Assembly (NCBI RefSeq): GCF_000746255.1
Contig: NZ_JQKW01000014.1
Location: 18,094 to 82,093 of the forward strand
Direction of reading: 5' to 3'
Source of the DNA: Thermodesulfobacterium hydrogeniphilum
GTDB lineage: Bacteria; Desulfobacterota; Thermodesulfobacteria; Thermodesulfobacteriales; Thermodesulfobacteriaceae
DNA length: 64,000 nucleotides
Positions 20,187 to 29,184 of this stretch are shown piece after piece; positions within the stretch are counted from its first letter, which is position 1, and the number at the start of each line of letters is the position of its first letter. A program made the translations under genes and the position numbers. The notes under the pieces were generated by a model that did not search any database, was not told the DNA's origin, and was given only the letters and a program-made list of their open reading frames with translations.

Positions 20187-20399
20187 ATGGCAAGGCATAA
20201 GAAGAGAGAAAGGGAGAGAGAAATAGAAAGAAGAAGAAGGAGAAGGGAAAAGCTTCGTAAACTTCGTGCTAAAGGACTTTTTCCAAGACCAGAAGGATAT
20301 GATACTAAGGTTTATTCTTATGTTGCATATGCAGTAGCTAAGGGTATAATGACCTTAGAAGAAGCTTTAGCAAGATTGGAACAGGCTAAAGTTTCCTAA
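20187..20399 (+). CDS. Small highly basic protein of unknown function
   Basis: 70 residues. The first 30 are almost entirely Arg, Lys and Glu (for example REREREIERRRRRREKLRK), an extended charged helix that could bind RNA or DNA. Residues 45-68 (YVAYAVAKGIMTLEEALARL) look like a short amphipathic helix pair. It is a single-gene unit with its own strong promoter and its own terminator at 20433-20465, so it is a real and probably well-expressed gene. It resembles a ribosome-associated or nucleoid protein in composition only. I do not recognise the family. Confidence 0.75.
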   Translation: MARHKKREREREIERRRRRREKLRKLRAKGLFPRPEGYDTKVYSYVAYAVAKGIMTLEEALARLEQAKVS

Positions 20400-20432
20400 G
20401 GTTTTAATAACTTTTTAGTTCTTTTTCTCTTT

Positions 20433-20469
20433 AATCTCCCTAATCTTTAGGAGGTTAGGGAGATTTTTC
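20433..20469 (+). terminator. Terminator after the small basic gene
   Basis: An 11-base-pair perfect stem is formed by AATCTCCCTAA (20433-20443) and TTAGGGAGATT (20455-20465), with an 11-base loop, followed by TTTTCTTTATTTTT. The start codon of the next gene lies only 14 bases beyond it. Confidence 0.9.
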
Positions 20470-20478
20470 TTTATTTTT

Positions 20479-21198
20479 ATGAAACCGATTCTCAAGGTAG
20501 AAAATGTCTATAAAAACTTTGGTTCCAAAATTGTTTTAAAAAATGTGTCTTTTGAGCTTTATCCTTCAGATATTTTAGGTATCATAGGTCCTAATGGAGC
20601 TGGTAAAAGTACACTTTTATATATTCTTCTCAATATAATCACTCCTACTTCAGGTAAAATTTTTTATTTTGGAAAAGATTTTTTTAAAAATAGAAGTGAG
20701 ATTTTAAAAAAGGTTAGTTTTGCTTCTCAATATGTAAGTTTACCTTATTCCCTTACTGTAGAGGAAAATCTTAAAGTTTTTGCCAATCTTTATGAGATAA
20801 AAAAAGCAGATAAGAAGATTACTGAACTTTTAGATCTTTTTAGATTAAAAGATAAAAAGAAGGTTTTAACAAGGGCTTTATCTTCTGGAGAGATGATGAG
20901 GCTCAATTTGGTAAGAGCTTTTCTAAATGATCCTTTAATTTTACTTTTAGATGAACCTACAGCTGGACTTGATCCAGAATATGTTAAATATATTTCTGAA
21001 CTTTTAAAATATTTATCTAAGGATAAACAATTAGCTATTATTCTTACTTCTCATCAATTAGGGGAACTTGAAAAAATAATTAACAAAGCTCTTTTAATTA
21101 AAAATGGAATAACCCTGGCTTATGGAACTTTGACAGAGCTTTTTAAAAAATTTAAAGTAAATTCTTTGGAAGAGTTATATTTTAAAATTTTAACTTAG
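20479..21198 (+). CDS. ABC-2 type transporter ATP-binding subunit
   Basis: 239 residues. It contains Walker A GPNGAGKST (about residues 38-46), the signature LSSGEMMRL, and Walker B LLLLDEPTAGLDP followed by the switch His in TSHQ. The sequence is of the exporter class that pairs with ABC-2 permeases, and the next gene, 3 bases away, is such a permease. Substrates of this group range from drugs and polysaccharides to lipids; nothing here decides. No ribosome binding site is visible before ATG 20479, which sits directly behind the terminator hairpin. Confidence 0.92.
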   Translation: MKPILKVENVYKNFGSKIVLKNVSFELYPSDILGIIGPNGAGKSTLLYILLNIITPTSGKIFYFGKDFFKNRSEILKKVSFASQYVSLPYSLTVEENLKVFANLYEIKKADKKITELLDLFRLKDKKKVLTRALSSGEMMRLNLVRAFLNDPLILLLDEPTAGLDPEYVKYISELLKYLSKDKQLAIILTSHQLGELEKIINKALLIKNGITLAYGTLTELFKKFKVNSLEELYFKILT

Positions 21199-21201
21199 GC
21201 T

Positions 21202-21999
21202 ATGAAATTAAGTTTTAAAAGAATTTGGGGTATAATTTTAAGACATTTATATCTTTTAAAGCATAGTTTCAGTAGGTGGATAGATCTTTTATATTGGCCT
21301 ACGGTTGATCTTCTTTTATGGGGATTTATTACTATCTATTTACAAAAAGACTTTTATCCTGAGGGGAAATGGGTTTTTCAATTTATAGGAGCTCTTATCT
21401 TTTGGAATATTTTAATAAGAGCTCAACAGGGTTTAGCTGTAGGGTTTTTAGAAGATATATGGGCCAGAAATTTATTACATTTATTTGTTTCTCCTTTAAC
21501 AATAACAGAATACTTATTGGGATTATTTATTTTTAGTTTATTTAAAGCTTTTATAGCTTCTTTGTTAATGGCTATTATAGCTACCTTTGCTTTTAATTTT
21601 AAAATATGGCTTCAAGGAATAGATATTTTTTTAATGGTTTTTAATTTAATATTTTTTGCCTGGAGTATAGGACTACTTACTATGGCTTTTATTTTATTTT
21701 TTGGACAGGAGGCAGAAATACTTGCTTGGGCTTTAGCTTTGTTTTTTCTGCCTTTTTCTGCAGTTTTTTATCCTGTAGATGTATTACCTAAGTTTTTTCA
21801 ATATATAGCACAATTTGTTCCCACTTCTTATATTTTTGAAACCATGAGGAAAGTTTTGTTGGAAGGAGAGGTTTCTTATGTTTTAATTTTAAAAGCCTAT
21901 TTTTTAACCATTATTTATTTTTTTATAAGTGTTGTAATTTTTATTTTATCCTTTAATTTTGCTAAAAAAACGGGAAAATTTACCAAAATAGGAGAATAA
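21202..21999 (+). CDS. ABC-2 type transporter permease
   Basis: 265 residues with about six hydrophobic helices spread along the length (near residues 27-45, 60-75, 105-128, 140-165, 170-190 and 230-252). The layout, with a C-terminal loop [22 protein letters not shown] before the last helix, is typical of ABC-2 (YadH/NodJ-like) exporters. It is the membrane partner of the ATPase encoded 3 bases upstream. No third component is visible. Confidence 0.9.
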   Translation: MKLSFKRIWGIILRHLYLLKHSFSRWIDLLYWPTVDLLLWGFITIYLQKDFYPEGKWVFQFIGALIFWNILIRAQQGLAVGFLEDIWARNLLHLFVSPLTITEYLLGLFIFSLFKAFIASLLMAIIATFAFNFKIWLQGIDIFLMVFNLIFFAWSIGLLTMAFILFFGQEAEILAWALALFFLPFSAVFYPVDVLPKFFQYIAQFVPTSYIFETMRKVLLEGEVSYVLILKAYFLTIIYFFISVVIFILSFNFAKKTGKFTKIGE

Positions 22000-22042
22000 T
22001 ACCCTTGTTTTTTCTTGTAGATTTGTTATTTTTTTAATTGCT

Positions 22043-23842
22043 ATGAAAGCTATACCACAGGAAAAAATTAGAAATTTTAGTATAATAGCACATATAGATC
22101 ATGGGAAATCTACGCTTGCAGACCGTTTACTTGAAATTACTGGTGCTGTTTCTGCAAGAGAAATGAGGGAACAATATTTAGATAAGCTTGATCTTGAAAG
22201 AGAAAGAGGGATCACTATTAAAGCTCAGGCTGTAAGACTTTATTATCAGAAAAAAAACGGAGAGGTTTATCAGCTTAATCTTATAGATACTCCTGGGCAT
22301 GTAGATTTTACTTATGAGGTATCTCGTGCTCTTGCTGCTTGTGAAGGGGCTTTGTTAGTGGTTGACGCTTCTCAAGGAGTAGAAGCCCAAACTCTTGCAA
22401 ATGTCTATTTAGCTCTGGAAAACAACTTAGAAATTATACCTGTAATTAATAAAATAGATCTTCCTCAAGCAGATATTGAAAAAACCAAAAAAGAAATAGA
22501 AGAAATAGTAGGTCTTCCTGCTGATGATGCCATTTTGGTAAGTGCTAAATTAGGTATTGGAATAGAAAAACTCTTAGAAACTATTGTGGAGAGAATTCCG
22601 TCTCCTAAGGGTGATAGAAATAAACCTTTAAGAGCTCTTGTTTTTGATTCTTGGTATGATCCATATTTAGGAGTGGTAGTTTTGATAAGAGTAGTAGATG
22701 GAAAGATCTATCCTGGAATGAAAATAAAATTTCTTTCTACAGGAAGAGTTTATGAAGTTACCAAGGTTGGAGTTTTTGCTCCAGAAGCAAGTTCCTTGGA
22801 TGCTTTATTTGCAGGAGAAGTAGGATTTATAGCAGCTGGAATAAAAGAAGTTAGAGAGGCTAAAATAGGAGACACAATTACTGAGGCTAATGCACAGGTT
22901 GAACCTTTACCTGGTTTTAAAGAAAGAAAACCTGTTGTTTTTGCAGGTATTTTCCCTGTAGATAGTGATGATTTTGATGATTTAAGAGAGGCAATAGAAA
23001 GACTCTGGTTAAATGATCCTGCTTTTTCTTATGAAATGGAGACTTCTGCAGCTTTGGGCTTTGGTTTTAGATGTGGATTTCAGGGACTTCTTCACATGGA
23101 AATTGTCCAGGAAAGACTGGAAAGAGAATTTAAATTGAATTTAATCTCCACCGCTCCATCAGTTAAATATAGAATAAAACTAAGAAATGGTAAAGAAATA
23201 GAAGTAGAAAACCCTGCAGATTGGCCAGATCCTGGACTTATTGAGGAAGTTTTAGAACCTTATATAAGAGCAGAAATATACACTCCTAAGGAATATTTAG
23301 GAGCTTTAATTAAATTGTGTGAGGAAAAAAGAGGTGTTCAAAAAGAAATAAGATTCATTACACCTGAGAGATGTGTTTTAGTTTATGAGCTGCCTTTTAG
23401 CGAAGTAGTTTTAGATTTTTATGATAAATTAAAAAGTTATTCCAGAGGATATGCGTCTTTAGATTATCAATTTATTGGATATAAACCTGGAAATTTAGTG
23501 AAAATGGATGTTTTAATAAACAAACAACCTGTAGATGCTCTTTCTTTAATTGTTCATAGAGAAAAGGCTTATTATAGAGGAAGAGAGCTTACAACTAAAT
23601 TAAAAGAAGTAATTCCAAGACAGCTTTTTGAAGTGGTAATTCAGGCTGCTATAGGAAGTAAAATAATTGCACGTGAAAGGATACCACCTTTAAGAAAAGA
23701 TGTTCTTGCAAAATGTTATGGAGGGGATGTTACCAGAAAGAAAAAACTTTTGGAAAAACAAAAAGAAGGTAAAAAGAGATTAAAAGCTATAGGACAGGTA
23801 GAGATTCCACAAGAGGCTTTTTTAGCGGTGTTAAAAATTTAA
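22043..23842 (+). CDS. lepA: Elongation factor 4
   Basis: 599 residues, full length. This ribosomal GTPase back-translocates or remodels stalled ribosomes. G motifs are intact: [14 protein letters not shown] (about residues 16-29), the GITIKAQ switch I, DTPGHVDF and NKIDLPQA. The C-terminal LepA-specific domain includes the conserved [15 protein letters not shown] near the end. No ribosome binding site precedes ATG 22043. lepB follows after 17 bases, the classic lepA-lepB pairing. Confidence 0.97.
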   Translation: MKAIPQEKIRNFSIIAHIDHGKSTLADRLLEITGAVSAREMREQYLDKLDLERERGITIKAQAVRLYYQKKNGEVYQLNLIDTPGHVDFTYEVSRALAACEGALLVVDASQGVEAQTLANVYLALENNLEIIPVINKIDLPQADIEKTKKEIEEIVGLPADDAILVSAKLGIGIEKLLETIVERIPSPKGDRNKPLRALVFDSWYDPYLGVVVLIRVVDGKIYPGMKIKFLSTGRVYEVTKVGVFAPEASSLDALFAGEVGFIAAGIKEVREAKIGDTITEANAQVEPLPGFKERKPVVFAGIFPVDSDDFDDLREAIERLWLNDPAFSYEMETSAALGFGFRCGFQGLLHMEIVQERLEREFKLNLISTAPSVKYRIKLRNGKEIEVENPADWPDPGLIEEVLEPYIRAEIYTPKEYLGALIKLCEEKRGVQKEIRFITPERCVLVYELPFSEVVLDFYDKLKSYSRGYASLDYQFIGYKPGNLVKMDVLINKQPVDALSLIVHREKAYYRGRELTTKLKEVIPRQLFEVVIQAAIGSKIIARERIPPLRKDVLAKCYGGDVTRKKKLLEKQKEGKKRLKAIGQVEIPQEAFLAVLKI

Positions 23843-23859
23843 AGAAAGGAGATATTAAA

Positions 23860-24471
23860 ATGGAACCTGCTAAAAGTAAAATTTTAGAATGGGTTAAAAG
23901 CATTTTAATTGCTTTTCTTTTAGCTTTATTTATACGCACTTTTATAGTTCAGGCTTATAAAATACCTTCAGGTTCTATGATTCCAACATTGCTGGTAGGA
24001 GATTATATCTTAGTAAATAAACTTTCTTTTGGTATAAAAAATCCTGTTAAAAATGATTTTATTTATTTTAGAAGACTACCTAAACGACAAGAAATTGTAG
24101 TTTTCACATGGCCTCGGGATAAAAAACTGGATTTTATTAAAAGAGTAATAGGACTTCCTGGAGATACTATAGAAATAGTTAATAAAAAAGTATATGTAAA
24201 TGGCAAACTTTTAAAAGAACCCTATGTTATACATACAGATCCAACTATTTATCCTAAGGAGGTTAGTCCCAGAGATAATTTTGGACCTATAAAGGTTCCT
24301 CCAGGTGAAATTTTTGTTATGGGAGATAATAGAGATCAAAGCTATGATAGCAGATTTTGGGGATTTGTTCCTATAAAATATTTAAAAGGAAGTGCAATGA
24401 TAATATATTTTTCCTGGGATTCTAAACATTTTAGAATAAGATTTAATCGGATTGGAAAGCTTATAAATTAA
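23860..24471 (+). CDS. lepB: Signal peptidase I
   Basis: 203 residues. It cleaves signal peptides from exported proteins at the outer face of the cytoplasmic membrane. One membrane helix (about residues 12-30) is followed by the catalytic Ser in SGSMIPTLLVGDYILVNK (about residues 37-54) and the catalytic Lys in DFIKRVIGLPGD. The GDNRDQSYDSRFWG box is the family's signature. AAAGGAGAT gives a ribosome binding site. The stop lies directly against the convergent stop of the PhoU gene with no gap. Confidence 0.97.
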   Translation: MEPAKSKILEWVKSILIAFLLALFIRTFIVQAYKIPSGSMIPTLLVGDYILVNKLSFGIKNPVKNDFIYFRRLPKRQEIVVFTWPRDKKLDFIKRVIGLPGDTIEIVNKKVYVNGKLLKEPYVIHTDPTIYPKEVSPRDNFGPIKVPPGEIFVMGDNRDQSYDSRFWGFVPIKYLKGSAMIIYFSWDSKHFRIRFNRIGKLIN

Positions 24472-25818
24472 TTACTTAGCTATCATAGCTCTCATTAAAT
24501 CTGCAGTATTCTCAGAATGGTGGGCAATCCCTAAGATTAGATCCACCAATTTTAGAGTATAAAAAAGTGTAAGAGCATCTTCTATTTTATTAAAAATCTC
24601 CTTTTTTACTGTATTGCCAAAATCCTCTGCTATATACTGGGCATATCTAATTTTTCTCACCAGTTCTTTAGCTTGATTTCTGCTTTCTTCATTTTTGTTA
24701 AGCAAGAAATCCGCTGAAAAATTTATTAAATCTTCCAGATATTTTAAAGAATCTATACTTTTTATCAAAAGGTTTTCAATATTTTTATGTAAATCCTGTG
24801 GCAAATTAACATGTTTGAAGGAAAGCCAATTGAGAATTTCTTCAGCAACATCTGCAATAGCATCCTGTTCTTTTAAATATAAAAACAATTCAAATCTTTC
24901 TACAGGAAGAATAATACCCTTGGGTAAATGACCTCTAATGTTTTGTTTAAGTTTATCTGCTTCTTTTTCTATATCAAAAATATGTTTTGCTATTTCTTTT
25001 AATCTATTAAGATCGTTGTTATAATAAGCTTCTAAGGATAAAGAAAGTCTTTCAACACACTCTAAAACTAAATGAGCATGTTTTTTTAATAGATCAAAAA
25101 TCGGAAGATCCTTTAAAACTATATTTTTTAATTCCTTAAATTTTTCTATTTCTTTTTCTAATTTGACTATCCTACCTTCAACTGTAAAAATAACTCCTTC
25201 TGCAATATTAGTAGCTAAATCTGCTATTCTTTCAAGATTTTGAATTACAATAATATAATCTACACCGGTTTCTATAAATCTAGGATCACCTTTTTTCATA
25301 CAACTTTTTACTTGGGATATAAGTTCTGTTTGCAATTTATCTACTATAGAATCATATTCTATTACATAACGAGCCTTTTGAGTGTTTTCTGTAACAAAAG
25401 CATTAATAGCAGAGTGGAGCATTTTTAAAGCTTCATTAGCCATAGTTTCTATTTCAACCTTGCATTGAGGAATTGAGTTGTTTTGATATTTAACCAAATT
25501 TGAAACTCTAAAAGCTATATTTACAGCTTGATCAGCAGTTCTTTCTAAGTTTCTGGCTATATCAATAGAGGTAATCACAAATCTTAGATCTTTGGCTACA
25601 GGTTGTTGCAAAGCTATAATTTCAAGAACAGTTTGAGAAACCATATGTTCATAATAATCTATTTGGTCATCTGCATCTATGACTTTCTGAGCTAAACCAG
25701 AATCTAATTTCTCTATAGCTAAAATAGCTCCATTAACAATTTCATCTACATTTTTAGCCATATCTGTTAGAAGGTTTTTTAAAACCTGCAATTCTTTTTC
25801 TAACATCAAACGGGTCAT
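24472..25818 (-). CDS. PhoU-DUF47 fusion protein
   Basis: 448 residues, all helical and soluble. The N-terminal half (about residues 5-215) is a PhoU protein with the two repeats including DLRFVITSIDIARNLERTADQAVNIA and the second RIADLATNIAEG. The C-terminal part (about 235-448) resembles the DUF47/PhoU-like family that accompanies Pit phosphate carriers (for example FELFLYLKEQDAIADVAEEIL). Each part alone is common; the fusion is less so. No pst, pit or pho two-component gene is adjacent, so the partner is unknown. It probably senses metal or phosphate and controls uptake. Confidence 0.85.
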   Translation of the reverse strand: MTRLMLEKELQVLKNLLTDMAKNVDEIVNGAILAIEKLDSGLAQKVIDADDQIDYYEHMVSQTVLEIIALQQPVAKDLRFVITSIDIARNLERTADQAVNIAFRVSNLVKYQNNSIPQCKVEIETMANEALKMLHSAINAFVTENTQKARYVIEYDSIVDKLQTELISQVKSCMKKGDPRFIETGVDYIIVIQNLERIADLATNIAEGVIFTVEGRIVKLEKEIEKFKELKNIVLKDLPIFDLLKKHAHLVLECVERLSLSLEAYYNNDLNRLKEIAKHIFDIEKEADKLKQNIRGHLPKGIILPVERFELFLYLKEQDAIADVAEEILNWLSFKHVNLPQDLHKNIENLLIKSIDSLKYLEDLINFSADFLLNKNEESRNQAKELVRKIRYAQYIAEDFGNTVKKEIFNKIEDALTLFYTLKLVDLILGIAHHSENTADLMRAMIAK

Positions 25819-25952
25819 ATATGCCTCCGATTTTTTGTTAATATTATAAAATTATAATATACCTTTTTGTTAAGTCAAAATTATAACCAATTTTAAAAAC
25901 TTTTTGCTAAAAAAATTTATTACAAACATTTTAAACAATAAAAAAAATGAAT

Positions 25953-25980
25953 TTGACAAAATTTTAGTTGATATTAAAAT
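25953..25980 (+). promoter_or_regulatory. Promoter of the mrp gene
   Basis: TTGACA at 25953-25958, a 16-base spacer and TAAAAT at 25975-25980. It is followed by GAAAGGAGGAG about 10 bases before ATG 26015, so it also decides the start: an in-frame ATG at 25904 lies upstream of the promoter. Confidence 0.65.
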
Positions 25981-26014
25981 AGTCTTTAAAATTTTGAAAG
26001 GAGGAGCTTCTGAA

Positions 26015-27199
26015 ATGGATCAAAAAGAGAAAAACCCAGTTAAAGAAAAACATTTTTTAATGGATCAGCAGGATAAAAAGATAAGAGAACAACTTTCTAA
26101 AATCAGATATAAAATAATGGTAATGTCAGGAAAAGGAGGGGTAGGGAAAAGCACTGTGTCTGTTAATGTAGCTATTGGTTTATCTTTGCAGGATTTTATG
26201 GTAGGATTATTAGATGTAGATTTACATGGTCCTAACATTCCCAAAATGCTTGGAGCAAGAGATTTAAAACTTTCAAGAAAGCCTGATGGCAAAATAGGAG
26301 CAATTAAATACTCTCCAAACCTTAAATTTCTTTCTATAGAACCTTTACTTCCTTCAGAAGATGCAGCTGTTATTTGGAGAGGGCCTTTAAAACATTCTGC
26401 TATAAGACAATTTATAGGAGATATAGATTGGGGAGAACTTGATTATTTAGTAATTGATGCACCTCCTGGAACAGGAGATGAGCCTCTTACTGTTGCTAAA
26501 ACTATTCCAGATGCTTATGCTCTTATAGTTACAACTCCTCAAGAAGTTTCTTTAATAGATGTTAAAAAATCTATCAGATTTTGCCAGAAAACAAAAATGA
26601 GAATTCTTGGTATTGTAGAAAATATGAGTGGATTTATTTGCCCTCATTGTGGTAAACCTATAGATCTTTTTAAAAAAGGGGGAGGAGAAAAATTAGCCCA
26701 AGAACTTGGGCTTAGATTTTTAGGGAGAATTCCTATTGATCCACGTGTGGTAGATACTGGAGATACTGGAAGGCCATTTATTGCTGCTTATCCTGAAAGC
26801 CCTACAGCTAAAGCTTTTGAAGAATTAATCAGAAAAATAATATCAGCTACTGAAGAAATGGAAAGAGATGTTTTAGAAGGAAGGTATATGAGAGTAGCCA
26901 TTCCTGTGGATACACCTCCTAATAAAATGGAGGCTGATATAAATAAAGCAGATATGTATGCTATTTATGATATTGAAAATGGAAAAATTTTAGTAAAAGA
27001 TGTAATTAAAAAACCAGAAAATCAAGATTTATTGGATTTCCTTAAAGAACAAGTAGCTACTCATATTATTTTATTCAATCCGCCCAAAGAATTGGCTGAT
27101 TATCTTTCTGATAATGGTATAATAATATTATTAACAGATTCTCCCCAGGAAGCTCCTGATAATTTAATAAATGAACTTATCAAAGTACAAAACCAATAA
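26015..27199 (+). CDS. Mrp/ApbC iron-sulfur carrier with NifX-like C-terminal domain
   Basis: 394 residues from ATG 26015. The P-loop ATPase domain has the deviant Walker A SGKGGVGKST (about residues 38-47), the DLHGPNIPKM block and the cluster-binding CPHC near residue 210, all typical of Mrp/ApbC/Nbp35 carriers that load 4Fe-4S clusters. The last 100 residues (from MRVAIPVDTPPN) form a dinitrogenase iron-molybdenum cofactor (NifX/NifB C-terminal) fold. Such fusions occur in sulfate reducers. It is followed without a gap by a flavodoxin-like gene that starts with GTG. Confidence 0.92.
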   Translation: MDQKEKNPVKEKHFLMDQQDKKIREQLSKIRYKIMVMSGKGGVGKSTVSVNVAIGLSLQDFMVGLLDVDLHGPNIPKMLGARDLKLSRKPDGKIGAIKYSPNLKFLSIEPLLPSEDAAVIWRGPLKHSAIRQFIGDIDWGELDYLVIDAPPGTGDEPLTVAKTIPDAYALIVTTPQEVSLIDVKKSIRFCQKTKMRILGIVENMSGFICPHCGKPIDLFKKGGGEKLAQELGLRFLGRIPIDPRVVDTGDTGRPFIAAYPESPTAKAFEELIRKIISATEEMERDVLEGRYMRVAIPVDTPPNKMEADINKADMYAIYDIENGKILVKDVIKKPENQDLLDFLKEQVATHIILFNPPKELADYLSDNGIIILLTDSPQEAPDNLINELIKVQNQ

Positions 27200-27619
27200 G
27201 TGGAAGTTTATTATTTTACTTTTACAGGAACTTCAAAGAAAATAGCAGAATTTATTGGAAAAATTTTTAATATAAAACCAAAGGAGATAAAAAGTTATAA
27301 ATTGCCTTATCTCCTTTGGTTATTTTTATCTTTTATACCTTATTTATCTTTAAAAGCTATTTTTGAACCACCTACAAATGATACCGTTATTCTTTGTTTT
27401 CCAAAATGGACTTTTAATTGTCCCCCTGTAACTTGTTTTTTAAAAAAAATAAAGTGTAAAAAACTTGTTTTAATAATAAGCTATAAAGGATGGGGAGAAA
27501 AAAGTTATGCCAATTTATACAAGAAATTGATTTCAAAGGATGTTAAAAAAGTAACAGTTATTTTAATAAAAGAAAGGGTTTGGAAAGAGATTGAAAAAAT
27601 TATTTATAAATCAGATTAA
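27200..27619 (+). CDS. Small flavodoxin-like protein
   Basis: 139 residues beginning with GTG immediately after the mrp stop. The start VYYFTFTGTSKKIAEFI resembles the FMN phosphate loop of flavodoxins (T/S-x-T-G-N/T-T). The middle has a hydrophobic segment (LPYLLWLFLSFIPYLSL) that is unusual for a soluble flavodoxin, and CFPKW and IISYKGWGEKSY follow. The tight link to mrp suggests an electron donor role in iron-sulfur handling, which is inference. A terminator-like inverted repeat lies within the gene at 27276-27321. Confidence 0.6.
   Translation: MEVYYFTFTGTSKKIAEFIGKIFNIKPKEIKSYKLPYLLWLFLSFIPYLSLKAIFEPPTNDTVILCFPKWTFNCPPVTCFLKKIKCKKLVLIISYKGWGEKSYANLYKKLISKDVKKVTVILIKERVWKEIEKIIYKSD
27276..27321 (+). 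repeat. 15-bp perfect inverted repeat inside a gene
   Basis: AACCAAAGGAGATAA (27276-27290) and TTATCTCCTTTGGTT (27307-27321) are perfect complements around a 16-base loop, followed by ATTTTTATCTTTTA. The structure resembles an intrinsic terminator or attenuator placed early in the flavodoxin-like coding sequence, just after mrp. Confidence 0.7.
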
Positions 27620-27624
27620 CATGA

Positions 27625-27630
27625 TATAAT
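27625..27630 (+). promoter_or_regulatory. Candidate -10 element of the NifA-like gene
   Basis: TATAAT at 27625-27630 lies 7 bases before ATG 27638; no good -35 is visible. If used, the mRNA would be leaderless, which fits the lack of a ribosome binding site. Confidence 0.4.
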
Positions 27631-27637
27631 ATTAAAT

Positions 27638-29161
27638 ATGAAATTTCAACCTTCGGAATTATTAGAAAGAAAAAATAAAGAACTTACAGCTCTTTTTGAA
27701 ATCAGCAAAATTTTAAGTTCTTCTTTTGATTTAAAAACCAATCTTGAAAAAGCTTTAAAGGTTCTTTCTGATATTTTGGACATGCAAAGGGCAACTATTA
27801 CTCTTTATGATTCTGATACCAATACACTTCAAATTGCAGTTGCTTATGGACTCACAAAAGAGCAAATAAAAAGAGGTAAATATAAAATAGGGGAGGGTAT
27901 AGTTGGAAGAGTTTTTCAAACCGGAGAACCTATGATAATCCCAAATATTGGTAAAGAACCCCTGTTTTTAAATAGAACAGGAGCAAGATTAAATAAAGAT
28001 AATATATCTTTTTTATGTGTTCCTTTAAAAATAGAAGAGGAGATTTTAGGAGTTTTTTCAGTTGATAGGATTTTTAGTGAAGAAATTGATCTGGAAGAAG
28101 ATATTAGAGTTTTGAATATTGTTGCCGCACTTATAGCTCAGTATCTGAAACTTTATCAATTATTTAATAAAGAAAAAGCTGAGAAAGAAAGATTATCCTT
28201 AGAGCTTAAGAAAAAATACAAATTACAAAATGTAGTAGGAATATCTGATAAAATGCAAGAAGTTTTTAAAATAGCTTTAAAAGCAGCCAAAAGTAAAGCT
28301 ACAATCCTTTTAACAGGAGAAAGTGGAACAGGAAAAGAATTAATAGCCCGTGCTATTCATTATGAAAGTGATAGAGCTAAAGGTCCTTTTATAGCTATAA
28401 ATTGTGCAGCTATACCAGAAAATTTACTTGAAGCTGAACTTTTTGGTTATGAAAAGGGTTCTTTTACTGGTGCTTTGATCTCCAAGCCTGGAAAATTTGA
28501 ATTAGCAAACGGAGGAACTATCTTTTTAGATGAAATAGGAGATTTACCTCTTTCTCTTCAGGCTAAGCTTTTAAGAGTAATTCAGGATAGGACTTTTGAA
28601 AGGATAGGAGGAACCAGGCCAATAAAGGTGGATGTAAGAATTATAGCTGCTACTAATAAAAACTTGGAAGATATGGTAAAAAATGGTTCTTTTAGAGAAG
28701 ATTTGTACTACAGATTGAACGTTATTCCAATTTACCTTCCTCCTTTAAGAGAAAGAAAAGAAGATCTACCTCTTTTAATTGATTATTTTCTAAAAAAGTT
28801 CAACAAGGAATATGACAGAAATCTTAACATAAATCAAGAAGCTATGAAAAAACTTATAAATTATTCTTGGCCTGGAAATGTAAGAGAACTGGAAAATACA
28901 ATAGAAAGATTGGTTGTTCTTGCTGAAGGAGAAGAAATAACTTTAAATGATCTTCCTTTTTATATAAAGCAAGAAGAAAATCCCAAAATAATAAGAATAA
29001 AATCTGGAGAATCACTTACTTATCAACTTGAGCTTATTGAAAAAAAAGCTATAGAAGAAGCATTGAAATCCTGCAATTATAATCAAACCAAAGCTGCTAA
29101 AATGCTTGGTCTTACAAAAAGACAAATTAATTATAAAATAAAAAAATATGGATTAATGTAA
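27638..29161 (+). CDS. NifA-like sigma-54 dependent activator (GAF-AAA-Fis)
   Basis: 507 residues. An N-terminal GAF domain (about residues 15-170) is followed by the sigma-54 AAA+ domain (about 195-420) with Walker A GESGTGKE, the sigma-54 contact loop EKGSFTGA (Ser in place of the usual Ala of GAFTGA), and Walker [16 protein letters not shown] Fis-type helix-turn-helix ends the protein ([26 protein letters not shown] is split here only for description; about residues 480-505). The architecture is that of NifA. It faces glnA across a terminator, so nitrogen control is plausible, but no nif genes or sigma-54 promoters were seen in the window. Confidence 0.92.
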   Translation: MKFQPSELLERKNKELTALFEISKILSSSFDLKTNLEKALKVLSDILDMQRATITLYDSDTNTLQIAVAYGLTKEQIKRGKYKIGEGIVGRVFQTGEPMIIPNIGKEPLFLNRTGARLNKDNISFLCVPLKIEEEILGVFSVDRIFSEEIDLEEDIRVLNIVAALIAQYLKLYQLFNKEKAEKERLSLELKKKYKLQNVVGISDKMQEVFKIALKAAKSKATILLTGESGTGKELIARAIHYESDRAKGPFIAINCAAIPENLLEAELFGYEKGSFTGALISKPGKFELANGGTIFLDEIGDLPLSLQAKLLRVIQDRTFERIGGTRPIKVDVRIIAATNKNLEDMVKNGSFREDLYYRLNVIPIYLPPLRERKEDLPLLIDYFLKKFNKEYDRNLNINQEAMKKLINYSWPGNVRELENTIERLVVLAEGEEITLNDLPFYIKQEENPKIIRIKSGESLTYQLELIEKKAIEEALKSCNYNQTKAAKMLGLTKRQINYKIKKYGLM

Positions 29162-29162
29162 A

Positions 29163-29176
29163 GGGGCAAAAGCCCC
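29163..29176. terminator. Hairpin between NifA-like gene and glnA
   Basis: GGGGC (29163-29167) pairs with GCCCC (29172-29176) across AAAA. It lies between two convergent genes and may serve both; the T run is short on either side. Confidence 0.6.
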
Positions 29177-29184
29177 CAAAAGTT

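Noticed and set aside
25904..26014. In-frame upstream start for the Mrp protein at 25904
   Set aside because: A TTGACA/TAAAAT promoter lies at 25953-25980, inside that extension, and a strong GGAGG site precedes ATG 26015.
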